NCBI RefSeq assembly: GCF_000969905.1
Contig: NZ_CP009520.1
Location: 3,720,001-3,784,000, forward strand
Origin: Methanosarcina vacuolata Z-761
Lineage (GTDB): Archaea; Halobacteriota; Methanosarcinia; Methanosarcinales; Methanosarcinaceae
Direction of reading: 5' to 3'
DNA length: 64,000 nt
Within the stretch, counting starts at the first letter, position 1; each line of letters starts with the position of its first letter. Both the position numbers and the translations under genes were made by a program. The notes beneath the pieces were generated by a model that was given only the letters and a program-made list of their open reading frames with translations, had not been told where the DNA came from and did no database searches. Below are positions 1 through 8,463 of the stretch, one piece after another.

Positions 1-406
1 GTTTTCTTGCATCTCCTTCTCTGAACCTGACCTGCAGGTTCTCTTTCTGTGCTCTGGTTCTTGCTTTCCTTATAAGGTACTGGGACCTGTCATATCCTTC
101 AATATTTGAAAAACCTCTCCTTGCCAGTTCAAGTATATGTCTTCCCTGACCACAGCAAAGATCAAGAATTTTTTCTTCAGGAGACACTCCTAAAATGGAA
201 ACAATGAGATCGACCTCTTTTCTAGTAACCTCCATATCATCCAGAAGATCGGCATCGGTCTTAAGGTAAAGTGAGTTAAAAAGAGTCTGCCACCAGTCGG
301 ACCGGACATGAGTTTCAAGGTCTTCAACAGGCCCAAAGGTTTTCTTCTGTACAGTGCACCTGGTGCGTCTGCGCCTGGTATTTGGATCTGTATTATTCAG
401 GGTCAT
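1..406 (-). CDS. Class I SAM-dependent methyltransferase (5' part, runs off the window)
   Basis: Reading the minus strand from the ATG at 404-406 gives an open frame of about 135 residues that continues past base 1. It has a basic N-terminus (TDPNTRRRRTRCTVQKK), then a SAM-binding motif I (ILDLCCGQGRHILELA) followed by an acidic motif II-like turn (IEGYDRSQYL). This order is typical of small class I methyltransferases. The pre-motif segment DWWQTLFNSLYLKTDAD resembles the methyltransferases that precede the ubiE-like fold. Substrate cannot be told because the C-terminal half lies outside the window. A purine-poor leader precedes the ATG, so the start is the first ATG in frame rather than one fixed by a ribosome site. 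Confidence in the family is high, in the exact start moderate. Confidence 0.75.
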   Translation of the reverse strand, partial: MTLNNTDPNTRRRRTRCTVQKKTFGPVEDLETHVRSDWWQTLFNSLYLKTDADLLDDMEVTRKEVDLIVSILGVSPEEKILDLCCGQGRHILELARRGFSNIEGYDRSQYLIRKARTRAQKENLQVRFREGDARK

Positions 407-591
407 GATCTTATATCTTCCAGAAAAAAGTGTATGTGCTTTGAGTATATCAAGTTTATTGGAGAGTTGAAAATACTTACGTACTCGTAGAAAAAAAGTA
501 GATGCATTAAAGATCAATAGGCCTATAAATTTGGTTTAAGGGAATCTCACATCTTTAAAATTTATTACAAGATGAATATGGGTTTAAAAAG

Positions 592-1854
592 TTAAAGAAA
601 GATTAAGTAAGTAATAGCATCCAAAATAGTAATTAAAACTCCAATTTTGGAAAATTCGGCAAATGATAGAGTTTTTCCTTCTTTTTCTGCGTTTTGGATA
701 ATTATGACGTTGCTTGCAGCGCCCAGGATCAACAGGTTTCCTGCAATTGTACTTCCTGCAGCAAGCGCCATCAGTTGCACCTGAGAAACTGTACTGCCCA
801 TGGCAGGCAGATAGAGCGCAACAAAGGGAACATTAGAAATAAGTTGGCTGAGTCCAATGCTGAGCGCGAGGATCATTGACACCGAGCCTAACTGAGGAGA
901 CATCCTGGTAAGCAATCCCTGGCATGTTCCGGAAATCCATACGCTTTTCATTAGCACAAACATTGAAACGAAGAAAACCAGGGTTGACCAGTCAATATTT
1001 TTCAGGACCTCAACGCGTTTTCTATTGAGCAGGACAGGCGACGCGGAGAAAAGTGCAATCCAGCTCAAATCAAAATCCCAGGCAGGGAAAAATTCCACCA
1101 GGAAAATTTTACAGACTATGAGAATCAGCAAAAGCAAAAGAGAGATTTTTGAAGCACTGGCAAGTTCAGGGTCAGTAATAACTTCTTCAGAGTGAATAAG
1201 GGTTGATATTCCAAATTCCTCCCGAAAAAAGAGTTTTAGCACTGCGTAAGCAATTAAAAGACATATAAGGGTTGGTATGGCGAGTGAATGCAAAAATATT
1301 ACAAACGGAGAATCAAGGTTTCCCCCGATTGCTATGAGGAGGTTTTGCGGGTTTCCAATAGGGCTCATAACGCTTCCTGTAGTTACCCCAAATGCCAGGG
1401 AAAAGAGCATGAGTTTGGGAGATATATTGTACTTTCTGGAAAAACCCAGAACCAGTGGAGTACCCATGATAGCCAGGGTATCATTCATGAGAATTGCAGA
1501 AAGAATTCCTGTAGAAAACAACACAAGTAAAACAAGTTGATCCGTATCCCTTGCCCTGGAAACTATCCGGTTCCCGAGCCATGCAAGATACCCGCTCATG
1601 TTAAGTGCTTCCCCAACGCAAAAAGCCCCGAAAAGGAAGATGAGCACATCCATATTAATCGCTGCAAGAGCTTCTCGGAGAGAAATCTCACCGAGCAACA
1701 GTACCAGTATCGCTCCAAAGGTCATGATCTGCCAGATCTGCAGCCTTAAAGATCCGACCTGCCTGAGAGCGGTAAGTACAAAAACACCCAGAAGAATAAG
1801 CACGGAAAGGTCAGGTAAAGGTACAGGAGAAGACAGTAAAAACTCTGCTGGCAT
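592..1854 (-). CDS. SLC13/ArsB-NhaD-type ion permease
   Basis: This is a membrane permease of about 420 residues with 10-12 hydrophobic segments. The paired motifs MNDTLAIMGTPLVLGF and SNVPFVALYLPAMG sit in the two halves, as expected for the inverted-repeat fold of the ion transporter (SLC13, ArsB/NhaD) superfamily. The family exports arsenite or exchanges Na+/H+ or takes up anions; nothing here decides the substrate, and no arsR or arsA gene is adjacent. The frame also allows a GTG start three codons upstream (1863). The ATG at 1854 is preferred because it is the canonical codon, although no clear ribosome site precedes either. It is transcribed divergently from the HicB-like gene. Confidence 0.8.
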   Translation of the reverse strand: MPAEFLLSSPVPLPDLSVLILLGVFVLTALRQVGSLRLQIWQIMTFGAILVLLLGEISLREALAAINMDVLIFLFGAFCVGEALNMSGYLAWLGNRIVSRARDTDQLVLLVLFSTGILSAILMNDTLAIMGTPLVLGFSRKYNISPKLMLFSLAFGVTTGSVMSPIGNPQNLLIAIGGNLDSPFVIFLHSLAIPTLICLLIAYAVLKLFFREEFGISTLIHSEEVITDPELASASKISLLLLLILIVCKIFLVEFFPAWDFDLSWIALFSASPVLLNRKRVEVLKNIDWSTLVFFVSMFVLMKSVWISGTCQGLLTRMSPQLGSVSMILALSIGLSQLISNVPFVALYLPAMGSTVSQVQLMALAAGSTIAGNLLILGAASNVIIIQNAEKEGKTLSFAEFSKIGVLITILDAITYLIFL

Positions 1855-2006
1855 AGGGCACACGAACTTAACAATATATATTTAGAATGTGATACCAGCT
1901 TAAGTATAAAACTCCTGCGCTCAGGGGGAGATTTTCTGTAAAAAAAGACCTTAATGAATAGGAAAGTAAGAAAGATTTAAACGTAGACTAACAGATTTTT
2001 TAAAAC

Positions 2007-2198
2007 ATGACAATCTTTTTCCCTTTTTCTGCAACCATCCGCCAGGAAGAAGACTTCTATATCTCAATCTGCCCTGAAGCTGATATCATTTGCAAGGGAA
2101 TCACTATTGAAGAAGCCATTGAAAACCTGAAAAAAGAAATGGAAAAATTCCTTGGGGAAGAACTGTCCCAGGGATTTTCAAAAATTACATTTTACTGA
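2007..2198 (+). CDS. HicB-like small protein
   Basis: The 63-residue product has the HicB N-terminal fold pattern: a short beta-strand (FSATIRQEEDFYISICPEADIICKGITIEEAIENLKKEMEKFL). This is the partial RNase H-like domain found in HicB antitoxins and stand-alone HicB-like proteins. The C-terminal DNA-binding part of true antitoxins is missing, and no HicA-type toxin (a 60-80 residue protein with a GxH motif) is encoded on either side. It is therefore best treated as an orphan HicB-like protein, not as a proven toxin-antitoxin module. A TATA-like stretch lies about 30 bases upstream and the leader is very short. Confidence 0.7.
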   Translation: MTIFFPFSATIRQEEDFYISICPEADIICKGITIEEAIENLKKEMEKFLGEELSQGFSKITFY

Positions 2199-2285
2199 AT
2201 CTGAAATTTATAATTTCCTTCCGGAAATATAATCTCTTCTGATTGAAATCATGGCAGTTATCAATGATTTCAATGATTTTCATCA

Positions 2286-2342
2286 AAAACCAGGAACTCT
2301 GTAAGAATCGATCAGATCGCTAGCAAAGAAGTTCCTGGTTTT
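2286..2342. terminator. 13-bp inverted repeat after the HicB-like gene
   Basis: AAAACCAGGAACT at 2286-2298 pairs perfectly with AGTTCCTGGTTTT at 2330-2342. The arms are separated by 31 bases that contain a smaller palindrome (CGATCAGATCG). It lies about 90 bases after the HicB-like stop and may stabilise or end that transcript. A small mobile-element footprint is an alternative. Confidence 0.4.
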
Positions 2343-2369
2343 ATCGATATCATGAACACACAGTAAAAT

Positions 2370-2426
2370 GGTTTTAAAAGGGTTTTTAAAAGGGTTTTTA
2401 AAAGGGTTTTTAAAAGGGTTTTTAAC
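2370..2426. repeat. 12-bp tandem repeat (GGGTTTTTAAAA)
   Basis: A 12-base unit, GGGTTTTTAAAA, is repeated between four and five times. It leaves a 91-codon plus-strand frame open with a KGFLKGFL repeat. That frame has no recognisable protein features and overlaps the structured RNA on the other strand, so I do not call it a gene. Confidence 0.8.
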
Positions 2427-2464
2427 AGAACTAGTAGAAAAAAGAGAAACATACATTAAAAGGA

Positions 2465-2640
2465 GGGTAAGGAAAAACCCGAAAACTTATGGTCCTTTTA
2501 CCGTAGCCCCCGTTACGATCGCTCGGAAAATACGCTCCCCCAAGCATATTATTCAGAACAGGACCAAAAAGCTTCCGGGCAATTCTTTACTATTCATACC
2601 CTTTGCTCACTCTTTGTTATCTCTAGTGTACAGTATAGGA
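2465..2640 (-). ncRNA. Candidate structured RNA, copy 1 (G-loop RNA)
   Basis: On the minus strand this segment folds as a closing helix (GCCCGGAAGCTT near 2569-2580 with its partner at 2477-2488). Next comes a second helix UGGUCCU/AGGACCA, then two hairpins, AUAUGCUU-GGGG-GAGCGUAU and AUCGUA-ACGGGGGC-UACGGU, whose loops expose runs of four to five G. The closing helix and first hairpin need G-U pairs that would be A-C mismatches on the plus strand, which fixes the orientation. A second copy at 3010-3207 keeps the architecture with different bases. A TATA-bearing sequence shared by both copies lies upstream and U-rich DNA follows. No open frame is apparent. I do not recognise the family, and the exact ends are estimates. 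Confidence 0.6.
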
Positions 2641-2650
2641 TAATCCCTGT

Positions 2651-2680
2651 CATTATTTTAAATTAATTATACCAAAAATT
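2651..2680 (-). promoter_or_regulatory. Promoter of RNA copy 1
   Basis: On the minus strand this reads AATTTTTGGTATAATTAATT and continues into TTAAAATAAT. The same stretch, with one main difference, stands upstream of the second copy at 3219-3249. The TATA-like core GTATAATTAA lies about 70-90 bases before the first helix. Because the match ends sharply while the DNA around it differs, it is best read as a conserved promoter. Confidence 0.55.
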
Positions 2681-2893
2681 AGTTCCAAACGAAAAATGTT
2701 TTCGCATAAAAAGTTTTAAAATCGGAGTATGATTTCATGTTATACGAGTTTTTAGCGTTAACCAGATGCTAATAGACTTTGAAAAGGGAATACAGTAGTA
2801 AGAGGTTTGATTGAGAGTTAATTTACAACTTACCATCCGGCAAATTTCAATAAAAGTCTACAAAGGTATTTTCAACTTTTCAAAGAAGAAATA

Positions 2894-2990
2894 AGAGAAT
2901 AAAAAAACCAGAAAGCAAAAAGGATAAGAGAATAAAAAGACCAGAAAGCAAAAAGGATAAGAGAATAAAAAGACCAGAGACCAGAGAGAA
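2894..2990. repeat. 33-bp tandem repeat
   Basis: A purine-rich 33-base unit starting AGAGAATAAAAAGACCAG occurs two and a half times head to tail between the two RNA copies, just downstream of copy 2 on its transcribed strand. Confidence 0.8.
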
Positions 2991-3009
2991 CAAAAGATTT
3001 AGTAAATCC

Positions 3010-3207
3010 AGAAAAACGTAAGAAAATGCCTGGAGGCGCTGTACCTGTTCACTGTATCCCCCAATAAAATCTCTCTGATTACCATGCTCCCCCGAGCATG
3101 ATTTTCAAAGAAGGACCAGCAGCCTCCAGGCTATTCTCTTATCTATTAAGGTTTCTCTTATCTATTGAGGTGGTTGCCAATCTAACTATCTAACTCCATA
3201 ATATACT
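3010..3207 (-). ncRNA. Candidate structured RNA, copy 2 (G-loop RNA)
   Basis: This is the paralogue of the RNA at 2465-2640. Its closing helix is a perfect 10-bp pair, GCCTGGAGGC (3028-3037) with GCCTCCAGGC (3121-3130). Inside it is a second helix GCUGGUCCU/AGGUACAGC with two central mismatches, then a hairpin AUCAUGCUC-GGGG-GAGCAUGGU. Last is a weaker hairpin whose loop again shows GGGGG. The helix sequences differ from copy 1, but the order of elements, the G-rich loops and the GGUCCU segment are retained, as expected for selection on RNA structure. T-rich DNA (TTTTCTTACGTTTTTC) follows on the minus strand and could end transcription. Confidence 0.6.
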
Positions 3208-3218
3208 AAGAACATAAA

Positions 3219-3249
3219 TTATTTTAAATTAATTATATCAAAAATTGTT
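3219..3249 (-). promoter_or_regulatory. Promoter of RNA copy 2
   Basis: The minus strand reads AATTTTTGATATAATTAATT followed by TTAAAATAAT, nearly identical to the sequence at 2651-2680 in front of copy 1. The TATA core GATATAATTAA would place the RNA start near 3207. Confidence 0.55.
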
Positions 3250-3391
3250 TTTAATCAAAAAATCTTTTGACGCCAAAGATTTTAGTTCCAGAATAGGTTC
3301 AAATATAGAACAATATTTTTAGATACTTCCGTTTTTTTGGTCAATACTATTTTTTTATATATTTAATAAATTCATATGAAGAAGCGTAAAA

Positions 3392-3412
3392 CCCTGAGTT
3401 TTTAGCTCAGGG
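3392..3412. terminator. Short hairpin CCCTGAG/CTCAGGG
   Basis: CCCTGAG (3392-3398) and CTCAGGG (3406-3412) form a 7-bp stem with a T-rich loop. It stands beside the MITE downstream of purH and could act as a weak terminator or be a transposon-end hairpin. Confidence 0.4.
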
Positions 3413-3425
3413 ATATTCACATATT

Positions 3426-3531
3426 ATGGTTCTTCGTTGTTTTGTGTGGATATCCTCATAATATTCTCATAAAAACCGTGCGGCCTTGAATTGAAAATTA
3501 TCTTATCCATAGGGAATGACGAAGAACCCAT
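3426..3531. mobile_element. MITE family B, copy 1
   Basis: This 106-bp element is bounded by the inverted repeat ATGGTTCTTCGT (3426-3437) and ACGAAGAACCCAT (3519-3531). The interior includes TGTTTTGTGTGGATATCC and GAATTGAAAAT. A copy of the same length lies at 18478-18583, another of 104 bp at 55850-55953 (reversed) and a fragment at 19207. No coding capacity is present, so it is non-autonomous. It sits directly downstream of the purH stop. Confidence 0.75.
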
Positions 3532-3558
3532 ATTATTTACATCCACACATGAAGATTA

Positions 3559-5175
3559 TTAATGAAGGAAGTGGCGCATGCCTGTAAAGACCATAGAAAC
3601 TCCTAGCCGATTTGCAGCAGCAATGACTTCGCCATCCCTAATTGATCCGCCTGGGGAAACTATGTAGCGAATATCATTTTCTGCTGCATGAATTATGCTG
3701 TCATCGAAGGGGAAGAAGGCATCTGAGGCCATTACGCATTCTGACATAACTCTCTGGCAATAATCTTCAAAGGAGGTTTCAGGATTTTCCCGTTCGTAAA
3801 TTATCCTGAGATTTTCAACAGCTTTTGTGGCTGCAAGTTTACGAATCGAATCCACTCTGTTCGGTTGTCCTGCGCCCATAGCAAGTACCATGAAGAAACC
3901 TGGCTCGTACTCGTGAGCAAGGATCACTGAATTGGATTTAGTTGACTTACAGGCTTTAAGGCAGAATTCCGAAAGAGAGCGCTTCTCTTCAGGATAAGAA
4001 ATGTCTGTGACTGATTCCCATTTTTCGTAGAGGCCAATATCGCGACTCTGCTTGAGCATGCCTCCGATTACATACTTATATGTGTAGTCCGTCCCGAAAG
4101 CTTCCCTGAGATCAGGCAGTTTAAGGAGTCTAAGATTTTCACTTTTCTTTTTCAGGTATTCAAGAGCATCGGGCTTGAAGTCAGGAGCAAGAATAATCTC
4201 CACAAATTTTCCGTTCAGAAAAGTCGCAGCTTCGAGGTCAAAGATTTCATTAGTGCAGATTATGCTTCCGTAAGCTGAAATTGGGTCTCCGTCCCAGGCA
4301 GCCTGAAGAGCCTGCAGGAGTGTGCTGCCGGTTGCAAGCCCACATGGGTTATTGTGTTTTACAATTGCCACGCCAGGATGAGCACTTCCTAGTTCTTTTA
4401 CCGTTTGAAGAGCATTATCGGCGTCCACATAGTTATTGTAGGAGAGTTCTTTTCCGTGCAGCTGAGTGGCTTTTGCCAGGGTAGGGCCTTCAATTTGGGA
4501 ATCTTTATAAAAATAGGCTTTCTGATGCCAGTTTTCGCCATAGCGAAGTTTTACACCGCCAGTAAAATTCAGGCGAAGCACGTTTTCTTCGAGCAGGGTT
4601 TTGCTCAGGTAGGTATCGATTGCTGCATCATAATCCGCAGTATGCCTGAAAGCCTTAACTGCAAGGGCAGCTCGAGTTGCCTCCGAAACTACCCCTGTTG
4701 AGCGGAGTTCTTTGAGGACACGCCCGTAGTCCAACGGGTCTGAAAGTACTATAACCGAACGGTAGTTTTTAGCTGCCGAACGAAGAAGAGTTGGCCCTCC
4801 GATATCTATGTTCTCAATGGCTTCTTCGAGTTCGACGCTTTCCTTTGAGACCGTTACCTCAAATGGATAGAGGTTTACAGCCACCATGTCAATAAGCGAG
4901 ATGTCTTCTCTTTCAGCCTCAGCCATCTGTTCCTTGCTCTCTCGCAAACATAAGAGCCCGCCATGAATTCTTGGATGGAGAGTTTTAACCCTTCCTCCCA
5001 TCATCTCCGGACAGCCTGTGACTTCCGAAACATCAGTAACTTCTATGCCGGCGTCGCGAAGAATTTTCGCTGTCCCGCCTGTTGAAATAATTTTCACGCC
5101 AAGTGATTCAAGCCCGCGTGCGAATTCTGCAATTCCGGTCTTGTCTGAGACGCTGAGCAGTGCCCTCTTTACCAA
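3559..5175 (-). CDS. purH: Bifunctional AICAR formyltransferase/IMP cyclohydrolase PurH
   Basis: The 538-residue protein carries the two catalytic units of PurH, which perform the last two steps of IMP synthesis in the cytoplasm. The N-terminal IMP cyclohydrolase (MGS-like) domain opens with KRALLSVSDKTGIAEFARGL, and IISTGGTA is visible. The AICAR transformylase part shows KLRYGENWHQKAYFY, VKHNNPCGLA with the catalytic Lys-His, and the ending SPGGSIRDGEVI. The length matches the bacterial fusion enzyme. The start is a TTG at 5173-5175, chosen because GGTGAT lies five bases upstream and the homologous MxKRALxSVSDKTG begins exactly there. The gene is alone; its MITE-flanked 3' end faces a non-coding region. 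Confidence 0.95.
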   Translation of the reverse strand: MVKRALLSVSDKTGIAEFARGLESLGVKIISTGGTAKILRDAGIEVTDVSEVTGCPEMMGGRVKTLHPRIHGGLLCLRESKEQMAEAEREDISLIDMVAVNLYPFEVTVSKESVELEEAIENIDIGGPTLLRSAAKNYRSVIVLSDPLDYGRVLKELRSTGVVSEATRAALAVKAFRHTADYDAAIDTYLSKTLLEENVLRLNFTGGVKLRYGENWHQKAYFYKDSQIEGPTLAKATQLHGKELSYNNYVDADNALQTVKELGSAHPGVAIVKHNNPCGLATGSTLLQALQAAWDGDPISAYGSIICTNEIFDLEAATFLNGKFVEIILAPDFKPDALEYLKKKSENLRLLKLPDLREAFGTDYTYKYVIGGMLKQSRDIGLYEKWESVTDISYPEEKRSLSEFCLKACKSTKSNSVILAHEYEPGFFMVLAMGAGQPNRVDSIRKLAATKAVENLRIIYERENPETSFEDYCQRVMSECVMASDAFFPFDDSIIHAAENDIRYIVSPGGSIRDGEVIAAANRLGVSMVFTGMRHFLH

Positions 5176-5671
5176 AAAATCACCAATATCTCTGGTTTAA
5201 AAATTCTTAGCTATAAAACTTATGGTCTACGCATTATTATATTAAAACAGAGAGTTTTTTCTGGATAAACTGAATTTATATTTTACAAATTCAGTATTTC
5301 CGTGAAGGTGCTTCCAGAATTCTTCTAGGAATATAGTTCTTTAAGTTTTTGGTACGTTTCATACACAACTCCCCCAAGTTATACATTTTTTGCTTCTTTT
5401 TTGGTAACTCGTATAAAAGGGTAATATGCAGCTTTACTTTTATAGCTGCATTTTCATAAAACAAACATAGGCTGAGAAGTTAGGGCTCAAATCCTCGGAC
5501 ATGAAAAACTGGTCTTTACATATCCTATTAAATGTTTGGATATTCCTTATATGCTGTAACCTGCTGGATCGGACATCGAACTCAAGCTTCAAAGAGGCAT
5601 AAGAAAATACCATTTCCTCAAACAAACAATTTCCGGCGAAAAACGGGACAAAACTAGAAGAAGGAGTTACC

Positions 5672-6379
5672 ATGCCTGAAAAAAAGTCAAAAAAATCTGA
5701 CACTCAGGACTTCATTTCCGAATATGATATTCCTGATAACAGACACAATTTCGACCGCATCTGGGCTCTTTTAAAAGAAGAGTATTCTGACGTAAAACCC
5801 TCTCTTAACTACAGCAATCCCCTTGAACTGCTTGTGGCGACTGTTCTTTCAGCCCAGTCAACTGATGTACAGATTAATAGAGTGACTGATAAACTGTTCA
5901 AAAAGTACAGGACTGCAGAAGATTATGCCAGTGCAGACATCAGAGAACTTGAAAACGATTTATATTCCACAGGTTTTTACAAAAGCAAGGCAAAAAATAT
6001 CAAAACTGCTGCGCAGATTATTGTTGAGAAGTACAACGGAGAAGTCCCAAAGACTATGGAAGAACTTATCAGTTTGCCAGGGGTCGGAAGGAAAACGGCT
6101 AATATAGTACTTTCCAGAGCATTTGGAATAGTAGAGGGAGTTGCTGTAGACACTCACGTAAAAAGGATTTCAAGACGGATGGGATTTACGAAAAACTCCG
6201 ACCCCGCTAAAATTGAACAGGACCTTATCTCACTTGCCCGAAGGGAAGATCTCGATTCAATTTCCATGACCCTGATCTATCATGGGAGGAAAGTCTGCCA
6301 GGCAAAAAAACCAAAATGCAAAATCTGCATTGTAAAGGACTTATGTCCTTCGAGTGTAATATTTATTAGCAATGCTTGA
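5672..6379 (+). CDS. nth: Endonuclease III (HhH-GPD DNA glycosylase/AP lyase)
   Basis: The product is a base-excision repair enzyme of 235 residues that removes oxidised pyrimidines and nicks abasic sites. It shows the helix-hairpin-helix LPGVGRKTANIVL that contains the catalytic lysine, followed by VDTHVKRISRRMG with the catalytic aspartate. A [4Fe-4S] loop C-x6-C-x2-C-x5-C (CQAKKPKCKICIVKDLC) sits near the C-terminus. An N-terminal extension of about 20 residues is lysine-rich. The start ATG is preceded by GAAGGAG at a good distance. It is convergent with the cbi genes and divergent from purH. Confidence 0.95.
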   Translation: MPEKKSKKSDTQDFISEYDIPDNRHNFDRIWALLKEEYSDVKPSLNYSNPLELLVATVLSAQSTDVQINRVTDKLFKKYRTAEDYASADIRELENDLYSTGFYKSKAKNIKTAAQIIVEKYNGEVPKTMEELISLPGVGRKTANIVLSRAFGIVEGVAVDTHVKRISRRMGFTKNSDPAKIEQDLISLARREDLDSISMTLIYHGRKVCQAKKPKCKICIVKDLCPSSVIFISNA

Positions 6380-6540
6380 ATTTTTTTCCAGAGACAGGAG
6401 GACTAAATTATTTTGTTGAAGCAAAATCTGTAAAGTTTTACTGAAAAGATTACTTTTTCAAAGATCTTTTAATATGCGAGCCGTTTCTCCCCTACTTTTT
6501 GGGAAGAACGGTTTTTATGGAAGAGAACTCTATTTTATGT

Positions 6541-6846
6541 TCAGACTTTTTTGCTAAAAACTTTTCCTAACCCTAAACTGATTACCAGCACTGCAAGTGT
6601 TCCAACAGCTATTGCTACTACTTCCCCACTCTTTCCCAGGCCTTCGATGGAATAGTCAGACATCGGAGAACTTACTGCAGGTTCAGTCTCTTCAATTTGG
6701 GACATCTTCGACTCTTCAACTACCCCCCCAGCAGCACTTTCAAGCCCGTCAGGGTCGGAGGATGCGAGGAAAGGAGCTAGAACTGCAAGCAAAAGTGCAA
6801 TCACAATTCCGGCATAAAATAATTTCATGTTTGCTTTTCCGCTCAT
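6541..6846 (-). CDS. cbiN: CbiN-like PDGLE-domain subunit of an ECF metal transporter
   Basis: This 101-residue membrane protein has an N-terminal transmembrane helix followed by the signature SSDPDGLES, an acidic extracytoplasmic loop, and a second helix near the C-terminus (VVAIAVGTLAVLVISLGLG). That is the layout of CbiN/NikN, the small subunit that joins CbiM in cobalt or nickel uptake by energy-coupling-factor transporters. Its start overlaps the cbiM stop by four bases (ATGA), so the two are translationally coupled. The ATP-binding and T subunits (cbiO, cbiQ) lie 5 kb away at 12380-14203. Confidence 0.88.
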   Translation of the reverse strand: MSGKANMKLFYAGIVIALLLAVLAPFLASSDPDGLESAAGGVVEESKMSQIEETEPAVSSPMSDYSIEGLGKSGEVVAIAVGTLAVLVISLGLGKVFSKKV

Positions 6847-7508
6847 GCATGAGCCTCCTTTTTATGTTTATCTGGTCTGGCAGTGAAATTATCCTCAAGG
6901 AGATCAGGACGGGATTTTGCAATCGCTGTGATTACAACTGAGGTGATCAGTCCTTCGCCTATAAAACCAATTATCAAGTGATATGTTCCCATTGCAATTA
7001 GACCTGGGACAAGGGGGAAGGTGCCTGCAATCCACATTTGGATCGCGCAAACTATTGCCGAAATAAATAGTCCGAGCCAGGCGCCTCCGAAGGCTGCAAT
7101 GCTTGTACCTACCCTACTTCGAAGGGCAACATATGTATAATATCCAACAAATCCGGAAATGACACCCATATTCAGAATATTTGCTCCCATTGTAGTGACT
7201 CCCCCGTCCCCGAAGGCGAACCCCTGCACAAGCAGGACTAGAGTAAGCACAAGGACCCCAGCCCAGGGGCTTCCGAACACGATGGCAACAAGGACTGCTC
7301 CTACCATATGCCCACTTGTTCCCATCCCTATGGGAATATTCATGGCCTGGATTGCAAAAATTCCTGCCGCAAGAGCCGCAAGAATCGGTACTTTCATCTC
7401 ATCAAGCTCGTTTTTTGCCCATTTCATTGACATTATAATAAACGGAAGGGCAATAACCCAGTAAATTACTGCCTGGCTAAGCGGTATGAATGAATCAGGT
7501 ATGTGCAT
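6843..7508 (-). CDS. cbiM: CbiM substrate-binding subunit of an ECF Co/Ni transporter
   Basis: CbiM binds Co2+ or Ni2+ and is the S component of the transporter. The 221-residue protein begins MHIPDSFIP; in this family the N-terminal amino group and His2 are metal ligands, which argues for this ATG. Six or so membrane helices follow, with the conserved PIGMGTSGHMVGA and FGDGGVTTMGANILNMG, both carrying conserved metal-site residues. GAGGAAAGTG is the ribosome site. The C-terminal tail after the last helix is charged. A leader of about 270 bases separates it from a TATA box lying between two GTATTAC boxes (7779-7823). Sequence alone cannot separate cobalt from nickel. Confidence 0.93.
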   Translation of the reverse strand: MHIPDSFIPLSQAVIYWVIALPFIIMSMKWAKNELDEMKVPILAALAAGIFAIQAMNIPIGMGTSGHMVGAVLVAIVFGSPWAGVLVLTLVLLVQGFAFGDGGVTTMGANILNMGVISGFVGYYTYVALRSRVGTSIAAFGGAWLGLFISAIVCAIQMWIAGTFPLVPGLIAMGTYHLIIGFIGEGLITSVVITAIAKSRPDLLEDNFTARPDKHKKEAHA

Positions 7509-7778
7509 TTCACTTTCCTCTTTTACCCCTATCTCTTATTTAGCATGAAAATGCTGCATCTGCAAGCACTTTCACTGGTTGTCCATGTTATTCAAATAAT
7601 ATTATGTTCGCTGCCTGTAAATCCAAACAAAAGTTCTTTAGGTTCAGAAATATTCCTAAAGAAAAGAATTGAAAACTATTCTTAACATAAAGCCTGAAAA
7701 TTCTTTTTCAGGAATAATCTTAGCATTTTTGAGTTTCTTATACTGTTTTCAGTGACTGTTTTCGAAGAACACTTCTGA

Positions 7779-7823
7779 TAATACCACATTAATCAGTATT
7801 ACATATATACGTTTTGGTATTAC
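7779..7823 (-). promoter_or_regulatory. Candidate operator/promoter of cbiM-cbiN (GTATTAC boxes)
   Basis: Three copies of one heptamer cluster here: TAATAC (7779-7784), GTATTAC (7796-7802) and GTATTAC (7817-7823). The first two form an inverted repeat with an 11-base spacer. The second and third are direct repeats with 14 bases between, and those 14 bases contain the minus-strand TATA box ACGTATATAT. A repressor bound here would cover the promoter. The same heptamer occurs upstream of cbiO-cbiQ. A metal regulator such as NikR is possible, but no regulator gene is in the window. Confidence 0.45.
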
Positions 7824-8463
7824 TTTTTTTGACAATTTTTTTATTGAAACCTTCTCATGTATCTCTCTTTTTATTTTTTAGTCGAATAAAGTAGCCTGGT
7901 ATATTCGATTAAGTCGCACATCGATTCATATTAATTTTTTGACTTTGTCTCCTACTCTGTTTTGACCTCCTAACCTGTTTTGAAACTTAACGAAAAAAAG
8001 AACGGGACATCTTTGTTCAAAAATATGAAGTATGAAGAATGAATTTATCGAAAAGGCACAAAGAAATGAAAGTACTTGAAAGAACTTTCATGCTAAAATA
8101 ACGTTCTGGTTTCGTAAGAATATTATTAGAAAAGTTAGCAATACGTAATAGGAAATGTACCAAAAATCTTAAATATCAACTGGTAATATCGATTAATGGT
8201 CTATGGCGAACAGACACAAAATAAAATACCTCCGAAATCGCCTAAGTAATCTGAACTCCTTTTTGCCCTGCCTGTGGTAGCAAAGCAGGCAGGAACTGGA
8301 TGAAACGTTTTAGAACTCCTGGTTAAACTAATGATTTTCATAGCGCCATTTATTATTTCACTCATATTTTTCTTCCGTTCCTTCATTTTTCGTTCTGATA
8401 TCTTTCCAGTCCTTGATGTTCAAGATTTTCAAGGGAATTATTCAACTTATCTCACCCTTAGCT
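7824..8463. other. Non-coding stretch
   Basis: I see no convincing gene here. The one notable structure is the inverted repeat CCTGCCTG/CAGGCAGG at 8267-8293. It follows the HExxH gene stop and may end its transcript. Confidence 0.4.

Noticed and set aside
308-490. A 60-codon plus-strand frame at the left edge.
   Set aside because: It lies antisense to the methyltransferase start and lacks protein-like features.
2007-2198. A HicAB toxin-antitoxin module.
   Set aside because: Only a HicB-like N-terminal half is present; no HicA toxin or DNA-binding half is found nearby.
2368-2643. A 91-codon plus-strand frame with KGFL repeats.
   Set aside because: It is made by a 12-bp tandem repeat and overlaps the conserved RNA copy on the other strand; there is no ribosome site or known domain.
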